Assembly (NCBI RefSeq): GCF_000300255.2
Contig: NC_020913.1
Span: 1,052,692-1,116,691, forward strand
Direction of reading: 5' to 3'
Length of the DNA stretch: 64,000 nucleotides
Source of the DNA: Candidatus Methanomethylophilus alvi Mx1201
GTDB taxonomy: Archaea > Thermoplasmatota > Thermoplasmata > Methanomassiliicoccales > Methanomethylophilaceae
In this document: piece after piece, positions 52,738 through 60,864 of the stretch
How the letters are laid out: every line of letters starts with the position of its first letter
Position numbering within the stretch: the stretch's first letter is position 1
Translations under genes and position numbers: made by a program
The notes under the pieces: generated by a model
Told to the model about the DNA's origin: nothing
The model's database searches: none
What the model saw: the letters and a program-made list of their open reading frames with translations, nothing else

Positions 52738-53114
52738 CCTTGTCCTTCGGGATCATCCGTACCAGAAGGGCGGATGTCTATGGCGACGATATCTCCGAGG
52801 AAGATGTCAATATGCAGACCGGAAACCATGAGGGTCAGACCCGCAAGGTCAGAAAGAACGTCACCATAGAATACGAAAAGCCCGGTTCCTGGAAGAAGGT
52901 TAGAAATCTGGATAATTCTGGGTCCAAGGAGGTTGTAAAGACCAATATTGCAACTGTCAATGCAAAGGAGATACGTGGCCCTTGGGCCGTCGTCTTCAAC
53001 GGCCGCAGGCAGAAGAAGATACAGGCCAAGCGCGATGTCACGATAAAATATCAGGAAGTATCATCCGTTGGAAAAGACGGGAGGATATTCGGAAAACTGA
53101 GGAGGAGGCCCTGA
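52734..53114 (+). CDS. Island cassette protein B, copy 4
   Basis: 126 residues from a GTG on the GTGA overlap. Two internal repeats: DVYGDDISEEDVNMQTGN ... KNVTIEYEKPG and NIATVNAKEIRGPW ... RDVTIKYQEV. Same I/V-x-A-x-x-V then V-T-I-x-Y pattern as B1 and B2. Basic C-terminus KLRRRP. Longest intact B protein; last gene of the island. Confidence 0.5.
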   Translation: MTLSFGIIRTRRADVYGDDISEEDVNMQTGNHEGQTRKVRKNVTIEYEKPGSWKKVRNLDNSGSKEVVKTNIATVNAKEIRGPWAVVFNGRRQKKIQAKRDVTIKYQEVSSVGKDGRIFGKLRRRP

Positions 53115-53392
53115 TGACCGGAGCGGGAATCCTATGACGATATTGTCGGACGGGCTCTGTTCGGAATACCATCCAAGCCCGTCCCCCATCATCTCACCCA
53201 CAGACGGCTTTGTCCTCCATACTCTCCGACATGCCCTCGATGACCTTCGATATGACGCTCTCCATCTGTCGGCGATACCTGGTCCGAGGGTTCATCGGAT
53301 CACTTATTCCCAATCCAACCACCCGATGTTTTATTACATATCGTTTTATGAAGCATTCGGTTAAGGCTCACCGAAAGCCGAATGTGATAAAA

Positions 53393-54430
53393 ATGGCCAG
53401 CAGACATGCAATGATGTTTCCGTTCGCCGCTATAGTCGGCCAGGACCTTATGAAGAAGGCCCTGATCCTGAACGTTATTGACCCGGGGATCGGAGGGGTC
53501 CTCATAAAGGGGGAGAAGGGTACCGCCAAATCGACCACCATACGCTCCTTGGAGCAGGTACTCCCGAAGAAGGAGGTCGTCAAGGGATGTCCCTTCCACT
53601 GCGATCCCAGACGCCCCGAGGGATTCTGCCCCTATTGCGCCGAGAAGGCCGCCGCAGGAGAGAAACTGGAGACGGAGACCGTCCCCACCGATGTCATAGA
53701 GCTCCCGCTGAGCGCCACCGAGGACAGGGTCGCCGGGACGCTGGATCTGGAAGCCGTCCTCCAGACCGGGAAGAAGAAGTTCGAACCGGGTATACTGGCA
53801 CAGGCCAACGGCAACCTGCTGTACGTAGACGAGATCAACCTTCTGGAGGACTACATAGTCGACATGCTTCTGGACTCCGCCGCCATGGGGACCAACTACG
53901 TCGAGAGGGAGGGGGTCTCATTCACCCACCCGGCACGCTTCGTCCTCGTCGGATCCATGAACCCGGAGGAGGGGGACCTCAGACCCCAGCTCCTGGACAG
54001 GTTCGGAATGTCGGTCGAGGTCAAAGGAGAAAGGGATCTGGCACAGCGCAGCGAGGTCGTGTCCAGAAGGCTGCAGTTCGACCAGGACCCCAAAACGTTC
54101 ACCGCATCCTATGAGGAGGAGACCGCAAGGATAAGGGATGGGATAGCCAATGCCCGCGCACTCATCAAGGATATAGAGGTCGACAGGAAGATCATAGACG
54201 CGGCCGCCTACCTATCCGTCTATTTCGGAATGGAAGGGCACAGGGCGGATATCACCATGATCAGGTCCGCCAGGGCCAATGCGGCATACGAGGGGAGGAG
54301 GCAGGTCACCAAGGCCGACCTCGAGGCGGTGGCATCCCTCGTACTGGGACATAGGCTCAAGAAGAAGCCCTTCGAGAAGACATCCGACTACGACCTGGAC
54401 GATGTTCACAGATGTCTAGAGGAAATCTGA
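53393..54430 (+). CDS. Magnesium-chelatase-type ChlI/BchI AAA+ ATPase
   Basis: 345 residues. Walker A as KGEKGTAKST (near 42), a four-Cys zinc-like module CPFHC...CPYCAEK (near 67-85) between Walker A and sensor, Walker B LLYVDEINLL, and a VGSMNPEEGDLRPQLLDRFG sensor/arginine-finger stretch. BchI-type ATPases drive metal insertion into tetrapyrroles with a BchD partner and a CobN/ChlH subunit. Start at the ATG before SRHAMMFPF; TTTATTACATA box upstream. Overlaps the D-subunit gene by 19 nt. Confidence 0.9.
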   Translation: MASRHAMMFPFAAIVGQDLMKKALILNVIDPGIGGVLIKGEKGTAKSTTIRSLEQVLPKKEVVKGCPFHCDPRRPEGFCPYCAEKAAAGEKLETETVPTDVIELPLSATEDRVAGTLDLEAVLQTGKKKFEPGILAQANGNLLYVDEINLLEDYIVDMLLDSAAMGTNYVEREGVSFTHPARFVLVGSMNPEEGDLRPQLLDRFGMSVEVKGERDLAQRSEVVSRRLQFDQDPKTFTASYEEETARIRDGIANARALIKDIEVDRKIIDAAAYLSVYFGMEGHRADITMIRSARANAAYEGRRQVTKADLEAVASLVLGHRLKKKPFEKTSDYDLDDVHRCLEEI

Positions 54431-55335
54431 CCTATCCCTTCTCCGCCGTCATGGGGGAGATCACGGCCAAAAGAGCGCTCATGTGCCTCCTGGCCGACGA
54501 CCGTCTCAACGGAGTGCTCATAAAAGGTCCCTCCGGGACGGCCAAAAGCGTCCTCGTGAGATCCATGACCGCCCTTACGGACAGGTCCATCGTCGACCTC
54601 CCGGCCGGAACGGGAGACGAGGACATATTCGGCGGGATCGATTTCGAGAGGGCCGTCAAAGACGGATCGTCGGTGATGAAGGGAGGTATACTGAGCCGTG
54701 CGGACGGGAACATCCTCTGCATAGACAACATAAACCTCCTGGACCCGAGGACCCTCAACTCGATCATGGGATCGCTGTCGTCTGGCACTGTGAAGATAGA
54801 AAGGGAGGGCATATCCGCCGAATATCCCTGTTCCGCCTCCGTTGTCGCCACCATGGACCCTCTGGAGAGGGACCTGCCCGAATCCGTGGCCGATAGATTC
54901 GACATCTGTGTCTCGATGACGGTGGAGACGGATGCGGTCAAACGCGGAGACGTGGTGGCAAGCGTACTGGATTTCGACAGGGACCCGGAATCCTTCGCCA
55001 GGAGGTTCGTGGGGGATGATGCGGAGGTAAGGCATAAGATAGAATGTGCCAGATCCCTGATACCTTCCATAAAGGTCACACGTCGCGACATCCAGGACAT
55101 CGTGACCATATGCACAAAGATGAACGCCGTAGGCCACCGCGGGGACCTCGCATGCGCCAGAGTGGCCAGGGCCCCTGTGTGCCTTGGACGGGAGGGACAG
55201 GATAACCGCCGACGACATACGCGATGCATCGGTCATGTGCCTCCTGCACAGGAGGAAGCCCAAGCTCAAATCCAAGACAAAAGGGGACGCATCCGTGACA
55301 TCCGACGATGTGCCAGATGCGGAGATCTCCGATGA
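54412..55335 (+). CDS. ChlD/BchD-type chelatase subunit, AAA+ part (frameshifted)
   Basis: 307 residues as read. AAA+ domain with degenerate Walker A (GPSGTAKSVL), Walker B-like ILCIDNINLLD and MDPLERDLPESVADRFD. At 55172-55175 (a four-C run) the frame slips: zero frame gives PVCLGREGQDNRRR, whereas the +1 frame gives ALCALDGRDRITADDIRDA, the normal BchD continuation. One extra C is the likely cause. Together with the following ORF it forms a BchD of about 650 residues. Confidence 0.8.
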   Translation: MSRGNLTYPFSAVMGEITAKRALMCLLADDRLNGVLIKGPSGTAKSVLVRSMTALTDRSIVDLPAGTGDEDIFGGIDFERAVKDGSSVMKGGILSRADGNILCIDNINLLDPRTLNSIMGSLSSGTVKIEREGISAEYPCSASVVATMDPLERDLPESVADRFDICVSMTVETDAVKRGDVVASVLDFDRDPESFARRFVGDDAEVRHKIECARSLIPSIKVTRRDIQDIVTICTKMNAVGHRGDLACARVARAPVCLGREGQDNRRRHTRCIGHVPPAQEEAQAQIQDKRGRIRDIRRCARCGDLR

Positions 55336-56362
55336 CGACATGGATATCTCCAACACGGAGATCGCCAAATTGACAAAGATGTCGGCCGACGAAGGACTGG
55401 ACGTCCAGAAGGAGATCGAAAGGGTCGAGGCCATGCAGCCCGAGACATCCGCAGACATGACCCAGACACAGCAGGACGATCCGGATCCGGACACTTCCGA
55501 CACGGACGATGCCGCCATCCCCGATGTAGACGTACTCACTATGGTCCTGGACGAGGTACGGAACGACCTGGCGGAGATAGACCGCATAGAATCGATCCGT
55601 CTCAACAGCGTGGTGGGCCACATACCCAGAGGGGTCAACAGCAGCAACCGCAACGGGCGCGCCAGCGGATTCCGCATACCGGAGGGGAGGACCTCCGACC
55701 CGGCCCTGGGTGCGACCATACGCGCCGCCGCACCGTATCAGAAGACGAGACGTTCCAACGGCCTCAGCATAACCATCGTACCGGACGACATACGTGAGAA
55801 CATAAGGACGAAGCAGAGCTCCTGCTCGTTCCTCTTCGCCGTCGACGTCAGCGGATCCCTCGTCAACACCGGGGCCCTCGACGAGGCCATCAAAGGGGTG
55901 AGGGCGATGCTGGAGGACGGATACGTCCGCAGGGACCGCGTGGCACTGCTGACATTCGGACAGAATATCATCAACCTCGCCGTACCGTTCACCCGCAATG
56001 TGGAGAATGTCTTCGAAAGTCTCAGAAGGACCGTCACCGGCGGATCCACCCCTCTGGGAGAGGCCCTCCTCACCATAAACAAGTATATGACGAACTATGT
56101 CAGGAAGAATCCCGACGAAAAGTGCTTCATCATACTGATAACAGATGCGGAGGCCGACAGGCCGGTGGTCGAAGGATATGAGCCGTGGGCGGAACTGAAG
56201 AGGATCGCCGCCATCATGAAGATACCCAACACCGAATGGATCCTGATAGACAACGGTAAAAAATACCGTCGCATAAACTACGCCAAAAGACTGGCCGACA
56301 TCCTGAGTGCCAGATATCTGGTGCTGGATGACCTTACCGGCCGTTTCGATGAAAAGGAATGA
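55184..56362 (+). CDS. ChlD/BchD-type chelatase subunit, vWA part (frameshifted)
   Basis: 392 residues as read from a TTG. A helical arm (LDGRDRITADDIRDASVMCLLHRRK), an acidic linker (55280-55560), then a vWA domain with MIDAS-type FAVDVSGSL (D-x-S-x-S), TGGSTPLGEAL and ILITDAEAD. BchD vWA domains bridge to the integrin-like motif of the catalytic subunit. True start lies upstream in the AAA+ part; this ORF begins only because of the frameshift. Ends at a 14-bp terminator. Confidence 0.8.
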   Translation: MDGRDRITADDIRDASVMCLLHRRKPKLKSKTKGDASVTSDDVPDAEISDDDMDISNTEIAKLTKMSADEGLDVQKEIERVEAMQPETSADMTQTQQDDPDPDTSDTDDAAIPDVDVLTMVLDEVRNDLAEIDRIESIRLNSVVGHIPRGVNSSNRNGRASGFRIPEGRTSDPALGATIRAAAPYQKTRRSNGLSITIVPDDIRENIRTKQSSCSFLFAVDVSGSLVNTGALDEAIKGVRAMLEDGYVRRDRVALLTFGQNIINLAVPFTRNVENVFESLRRTVTGGSTPLGEALLTINKYMTNYVRKNPDEKCFIILITDAEADRPVVEGYEPWAELKRIAAIMKIPNTEWILIDNGKKYRRINYAKRLADILSARYLVLDDLTGRFDEKE

Positions 56363-56397
56363 ACGGGTCCGGGAGGTACGATCCCTCCCGGACCCGT
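56363..56397. terminator. Strong bidirectional terminator
   Basis: ACGGGTCCGGGAGG (56363-56376) pairs with CCTCCCGGACCCGT (56384-56397): 14 perfect bp with a 7-nt loop, directly between convergent genes. Confidence 0.85.
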
Positions 56398-56403
56398 ATT
56401 CCG

Positions 56404-58224
56404 TCACTGTTTGTCGCTGAGGTTGTAGACCATCACGCGTCTGCCGTTGTAGGTCTGGCCGAAAAGTTCGTCCACGACCTCCTGGGACCTCCACCTGACG
56501 ACCTGTACTCTGGACTTGTTCTCATAGATGTGTATGTTCCCGATGTCCTGAGTACGGATGCCGGATGTCTTGGTGACGAATTTGACCAGTTTCTGCTGAT
56601 CGACCCCATCGTCTGATCCGATGCTTATCTCGATCCTGTCGAAGGACATATCCTTCTCCGGAGGGAGTGCCTTGTCGATCTTGACATACGAGTGCAGAGG
56701 CTTCGGATGCTCCGGTATGCCCTGAGGCTTGGGATACTGGGTCCTCTGGCCGTTGGAGGGCTGCCCCTCCCTCTTGGGCTCCTGGGTCTTGGGTGTCTTC
56801 GCCGGAGCCTGGGCCGGCTGCTTCTTGGAGACGGCGGGTTTGGCCTTCTTGGGTGCTACGGCCCCGTCCTCGATCTCGGCCTTCGTGCGGTTCCTTCTGT
56901 CCAATCTGCCCTTGAGGGTACGTCCGGAGGTCTCCGCCGGAACCTCTTCCTGGAACTTCTTCTTCACAGGGACCTGCTTAGGCTCCTTTTTCACGGTCTC
57001 CGCCTTGAGTGCGGTCTCGGCCGCGACCTTCTTGGCCGCCTGCTTCTGTTTGATCTGCTTCGCCCGGGCCTTGGGAGTCTCGTCGGGCTTCGGCCCTTCG
57101 CTGTATTGAGAGGAGGTGGGAGCGATCTCGACGATCCTCCTGCCGACCTTCTTCTCGATCGCGTTGAGCATCTTGATATCGTCTTCGGTGACGAAAGTGA
57201 TGGCCCTTCCGTTCTTTCCGGCCCTTCCGGTCCTTCCTATCCTATGGATATACGATTCCACATCGGCCGGTACATCGTAGTTGACGACCACATCCACATC
57301 GATGATGTCCAGGCCTCTGGCGGCCACATCGGATGCGATGAGGACCTCCACATCACCGTCAACGAACGAGCGGAGGGTCTTCTCCCTCTTGTTCTGCACC
57401 ATGTCCCCATGGATCTCGCAGACGCTGTACTCGTCCCTCTTCATCTTACGGAACAGGTAGTCGACCTTCCTCTTGGTCTTGCAGAACACGATCATCTTGG
57501 GATATCCGTCCTCGATGATGTGGACGAGTTCATCCCTCTTCGACTCGCGAGTGGTCATTATGAAGTACTGCGCGGTCAGGTCGAGGGTCGGTTCGTCCTT
57601 GGATATGAGCAGCTCCCTGTGATTGATCATGTGTTTCACAGCGAGCTTCTTGATGTCGTCCTCCATGGTGGCGGAGAACATCATGGTCTGCCTCTTCTTC
57701 GGGACCTTGGAAAGGATCATGTTCACGCTGGGTGCGAATCCCATGTCCAGCATGCGGTCCGCCTCGTCGAGGACTACTATGGATATCGAGGAGAGAGAGA
57801 TCTCCTTCCTCTCCAATAGGTCTTTGAGCCTGCCTGGGGTCGCGACGAGGATGTCCGCCCCTTTTTTAAGTTGTTTGACTTGGTTCTCTATGTTGACTCC
57901 GCCGTATACGGGGAAACATTTATGGCCGCTGAACTGCGACAAAGCGTCGATCTGGTCGCACACTTGTGTTGCAAGCTCCCTAGTAGGCACGAGAACCAAC
58001 GCCGAGGGGTCTGTACCGCCCGACATGGTTTTACTCAGGATGATGGAACCGTATGTACCGGTCTTTCCGGTCCCGGTCTGTGCCTGCGCGAGGAGGTCCG
58101 CCCCCTCTAGGCCTACCGGGATGGCGGCAATCTGGACCGGGGTGGGTTCCGTCCACCCTATGGACCTGACGGCCCTCAGAACGTCTTCCGAGATGCCTAG
58201 ATCCTCAAACTTGCCTTCTGTCAT
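56404..58224 (-). CDS. DEAD-box RNA helicase (CshA/DeaD-like)
   Basis: 606 residues. Q motif TEPTPVQIAAIP, motif I AQTGTGKT, Ia PTRELA, TPGR, canonical II DEAD, SAT, ARGLDI and HRIGRTGR. Residues about 390-520 are Lys/Pro/Ala/Glu-rich and disordered. The C-terminal 75 residues form a DbpA-like RNA-binding domain. Unwinds structured RNA, for example in ribosome assembly. Start ATG at MTEGKFED; a GTG three codons upstream is possible. Same strand as ramA, but a terminator lies between. Confidence 0.93.
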   Translation of the reverse strand: MTEGKFEDLGISEDVLRAVRSIGWTEPTPVQIAAIPVGLEGADLLAQAQTGTGKTGTYGSIILSKTMSGGTDPSALVLVPTRELATQVCDQIDALSQFSGHKCFPVYGGVNIENQVKQLKKGADILVATPGRLKDLLERKEISLSSISIVVLDEADRMLDMGFAPSVNMILSKVPKKRQTMMFSATMEDDIKKLAVKHMINHRELLISKDEPTLDLTAQYFIMTTRESKRDELVHIIEDGYPKMIVFCKTKRKVDYLFRKMKRDEYSVCEIHGDMVQNKREKTLRSFVDGDVEVLIASDVAARGLDIIDVDVVVNYDVPADVESYIHRIGRTGRAGKNGRAITFVTEDDIKMLNAIEKKVGRRIVEIAPTSSQYSEGPKPDETPKARAKQIKQKQAAKKVAAETALKAETVKKEPKQVPVKKKFQEEVPAETSGRTLKGRLDRRNRTKAEIEDGAVAPKKAKPAVSKKQPAQAPAKTPKTQEPKREGQPSNGQRTQYPKPQGIPEHPKPLHSYVKIDKALPPEKDMSFDRIEISIGSDDGVDQQKLVKFVTKTSGIRTQDIGNIHIYENKSRVQVVRWRSQEVVDELFGQTYNGRRVMVYNLSDKQ

Positions 58225-58383
58225 AGCTTTCACTTTTCTCTTTTGAGATGAATAGAAAATTAAAACGGTCCGCGACGGCCGCGGACACCATTAACGTTCT
58301 TGGGGTTGGATATTAAGAACCTGTTTATATGTGTTTTTAAAGAGGGATGGAAAATACTTCCCGAAGAGGAATGATACGGGGAC

Positions 58384-58407
58384 GGGACCGTCCTTTCGGA
58401 CGGTCCC
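58384..58407 (-). terminator. Terminator after ramA
   Basis: GGGACCGTCC, TTTC loop, GGACGGTCCC (10-bp stem) just 11 nt beyond the ramA stop. A second hairpin GTCCGCG...CGCGGAC lies at 58268-58286. Confidence 0.75.
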
Positions 58408-58417
58408 GGACCCCTCC

Positions 58418-60043
58418 TCACTGCTCTACCTTGGCGAGATCGAGGTGGAGGACGTTCTTGGGGCAGGCACGCTCGCAGCGCCTGCAGGCGGTTCCGCCGC
58501 AGCGGTCGGAACTTACGCGGCAGTAGACCTTGTCTCCCTTCTTCACCATGTCCAGAGCTTTCTCGGGACACTCCTTGACGCACTTCTTGCAGAATATGCA
58601 TCCTTCGACCTCGTATGTGAGATACGTGCCCGACTCGAACACCTTCACAGGACATTTGTCGGTGTCCGGAAGGTCGGTCATGGACCTCCTTTCCACCGTC
58701 ACTTCCTCGGAGGGCTCGCTGAGGTGCGGAAGCTGGTAGACATCCAGCATCTCGTTGTACATGCTCATGGGCATGCTGGTGCACCAGACGGCGTACTCGA
58801 TGGAGTAGAGCTGCTTGAAGGTCTCCGAGGTGGCGAACATACAGTGTTCCGCCTTCAGCTTCTGCGCGAAGGACTTCAGGTCGTCCATGTTCACCTTGCC
58901 CATGGCTATGCGCCTGGCCATCTCTATGGACGTGTTTCCGAACTGGATGAGCCGGGTGGCCCCGGGGACGACCATGCCGATCCCGAGTGCCTTTATGGCA
59001 TCCACATAGAGTCCGGACGCACCGGACATGTAGGCTATCTTGACATCCCCGGTCCACATACCGGCCTCATGGAGAAGGGTGAGGAAACCTGCCCTCATGG
59101 CACCGATGGCCTTACCGGCCTCGTCGACGTCGTGGGACGTTATGTCTATGCCGTTCTGGAGATGCAGCTTCCCATCCTCGGTGTTGATCTTCGGAGGGAC
59201 GATGATGCCGGTCTTGATACCGTTGTAAAGGGCCGCTACGGTACCGGTACCGGTGATACCGATGGCCTCCGCCTCCCCTTTCTTCAGAGACCTGCCGGTC
59301 ATGGGATCCACGGTGTCCCCGTCCCTGTCGATCATGGACTGGTCGAGGACGGTGCATTTCCATCCGTCCCCGTCGATATCCACATCGGATATCGCACCGG
59401 GGGCCGCAAGCATACCTCTCTCGATCTCCTGTCCCTCCATGGCGGGTCCGGCGGCGGCGGAACCGGTGATTATCCTGCCGTCACCGCAGATGAGGGCCAT
59501 CTCGGCGTTGGTCCCGTAGTCGACGACGAGGCACGGCTCTTTGGAGTCGGCGACACCGGTGATGAGGAGCATGGCGATGGCGTCCGCACCGATCTCGTGC
59601 CTGACGGCGGGAGGTATGATGACCTCCGCATCGGGCATACCCAGAAGGCCCATGTCGGAGGCCTTCAGGATGGCCCCGTCCCTCTTCGGAGGGACGACGC
59701 CCAGTTCTCTGAGCATGTTCTCCCCGGCGTACGCCAGGTCCCTGATCTCGATGTTCTGGAACAGCGACATCTGGAACGTGTTCCCGCACACACCCACCCT
59801 CTTGACCTTCGACAGGTCTATGCCGAGGGAGGCGAACAGCTGGTTGGCACACCCGATGAGGAGTTTGTTCGCGACGTCCTCCCCGGATTTCAATGCGAAG
59901 TTGACGTGGTCGATGACGTTCATCCCGGGAATGGGATGACGCTGCGTTATGGCGGTCGCCACGGTCTCTCCGGTCTCCAGGTCTATCGCCTGACAGCGGA
60001 GACCGCTAGTTCCTATATCCAATGCAATTCCGTATTCGGTCAT
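58418..60043 (-). CDS. ramA: Methylamine methyltransferase corrinoid activase RamA
   Basis: 541 residues, RamA length. N-terminal ASKHA-type domain with GIALDIGTSGLRC and later VVDYGTNAEMAL and GITGTGTVAAL. C-terminal two [4Fe-4S] ferredoxin motifs CIFCKKCVKECP and CRRCERACP (with CGGTAC before it). RamA reduces the inactive Co(II) corrinoid protein to Co(I) in an ATP-dependent reaction, enabling methyl transfer by MtmB, MtbB and MttB. ATG overlaps the pylD stop by 4 nt (ATGA), so ramA belongs to the pyl operon. Confidence 0.93.
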   Translation of the reverse strand: MTEYGIALDIGTSGLRCQAIDLETGETVATAITQRHPIPGMNVIDHVNFALKSGEDVANKLLIGCANQLFASLGIDLSKVKRVGVCGNTFQMSLFQNIEIRDLAYAGENMLRELGVVPPKRDGAILKASDMGLLGMPDAEVIIPPAVRHEIGADAIAMLLITGVADSKEPCLVVDYGTNAEMALICGDGRIITGSAAAGPAMEGQEIERGMLAAPGAISDVDIDGDGWKCTVLDQSMIDRDGDTVDPMTGRSLKKGEAEAIGITGTGTVAALYNGIKTGIIVPPKINTEDGKLHLQNGIDITSHDVDEAGKAIGAMRAGFLTLLHEAGMWTGDVKIAYMSGASGLYVDAIKALGIGMVVPGATRLIQFGNTSIEMARRIAMGKVNMDDLKSFAQKLKAEHCMFATSETFKQLYSIEYAVWCTSMPMSMYNEMLDVYQLPHLSEPSEEVTVERRSMTDLPDTDKCPVKVFESGTYLTYEVEGCIFCKKCVKECPEKALDMVKKGDKVYCRVSSDRCGGTACRRCERACPKNVLHLDLAKVEQ

Positions 60044-60843
60044 TGTTCTCTCTCCTTATCCATGGTATAGATGATACACTGGGCCACCATCGGTGCCGTA
60101 CCGATGGCGAGCGGGTCGTGGATGAACTTGGCCTTCCTGAGGGTGGCCTCGTCGTACACATGCGGTATGCCCGGTGTGGACACCACCGCCCCCTCCCGTA
60201 TCAAGTCACCGGGTATCGGAACCGGTGACGCGTTGAGTATCAGTCCGGCCTCGGCGGTGGCCTCCTCCAGGTCCTCTGCTGCTGTAGCACCCGGATTCGC
60301 CCTCGCCACGGCCTCCGCCTTCTCCCTGATGACGTCCGCGACTATCGGTCTGGCACCTTGGGCGCAGAGCAGGGAGACCATGTTGCTCCCGACCCTTCCG
60401 GCCCCGCGGACGAACACCTCCTTCCCCTGCAGGCCGCCCACGGCACCCCTGAGGGCTTCCACATAGCCAGCCGCGGTACAGAACGAGTTGTTGGCGTATC
60501 TTCCGGCGGCGACGCTGTATGCCATGTACTGCTCGTCGTCGGCCATCAGTATTATGTCGGCCCCTCTGTCGATGGCCTCTCCGAAGCCCCAGACGTCAGT
60601 ATGCTCGGTCACGAAACAGTCGATCCCCATGTCGCGGACGATATCCGCCACAGATCTGGAGAAACCGCCGATTATACCGAGACCCGATGTTATAGGCACC
60701 GATGCGGCCTTGAATCTTTTGACGTCCACTTCGGAGGCGTCCGCCCCTATGGCACGGAATCCGAGGGTCAGCAGGTTCATCCCGGTGTCCCTCATGAGCA
60801 TCCGGTCTATGTCGCTGAGCCCGTCCGAGAGGCCCGATATCAT
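60040..60843 (-). CDS. pylD: Pyrrolysine biosynthesis dehydrogenase PylD
   Basis: 267 residues. Rossmann-type dinucleotide loop VFVRGAGRVGSNM near 150, N-terminal VPITSGLGIIGGFSRSVADI and DCFVTEHTDVWGF, and a C-terminal FIHDPLAIGTAPM. PylD oxidises L-lysine-N-epsilon-3R-methyl-D-ornithine and closes the pyrroline ring. Starts 21 nt after pylC stop, no clear ribosome site, ends overlapping ramA. Confidence 0.92.
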   Translation of the reverse strand: MISGLSDGLSDIDRMLMRDTGMNLLTLGFRAIGADASEVDVKRFKAASVPITSGLGIIGGFSRSVADIVRDMGIDCFVTEHTDVWGFGEAIDRGADIILMADDEQYMAYSVAAGRYANNSFCTAAGYVEALRGAVGGLQGKEVFVRGAGRVGSNMVSLLCAQGARPIVADVIREKAEAVARANPGATAAEDLEEATAEAGLILNASPVPIPGDLIREGAVVSTPGIPHVYDEATLRKAKFIHDPLAIGTAPMVAQCIIYTMDKEREQ

Positions 60844-60864
60844 GTTGGGGGTGAGTCTGGTCGT

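Larger units (their letters stand above)
45161..53114 (+). mobile_element. Probable accessory island next to tRNA-Gly
   Basis: About 8 kb of short genes (45-190 residues), nearly all + strand, with 1-4 nt overlaps, gene duplications, degenerate genes and abrupt GC changes (AT-rich at 50.3-50.8 kb). The left edge abuts a tRNA, the usual integration site. No integrase, no transposase and no copy of the tRNA 3' end were found on the right side, so the boundary at about 53.1 kb and the mobile nature are inferences. Confidence 0.4.

Noticed and set aside
53100..53400. Search for a second copy of the tRNA-Gly 3' end (attR)
   Set aside because: No match seen in 53.1-53.4 kb or in the AT-rich patch near 50.5 kb.
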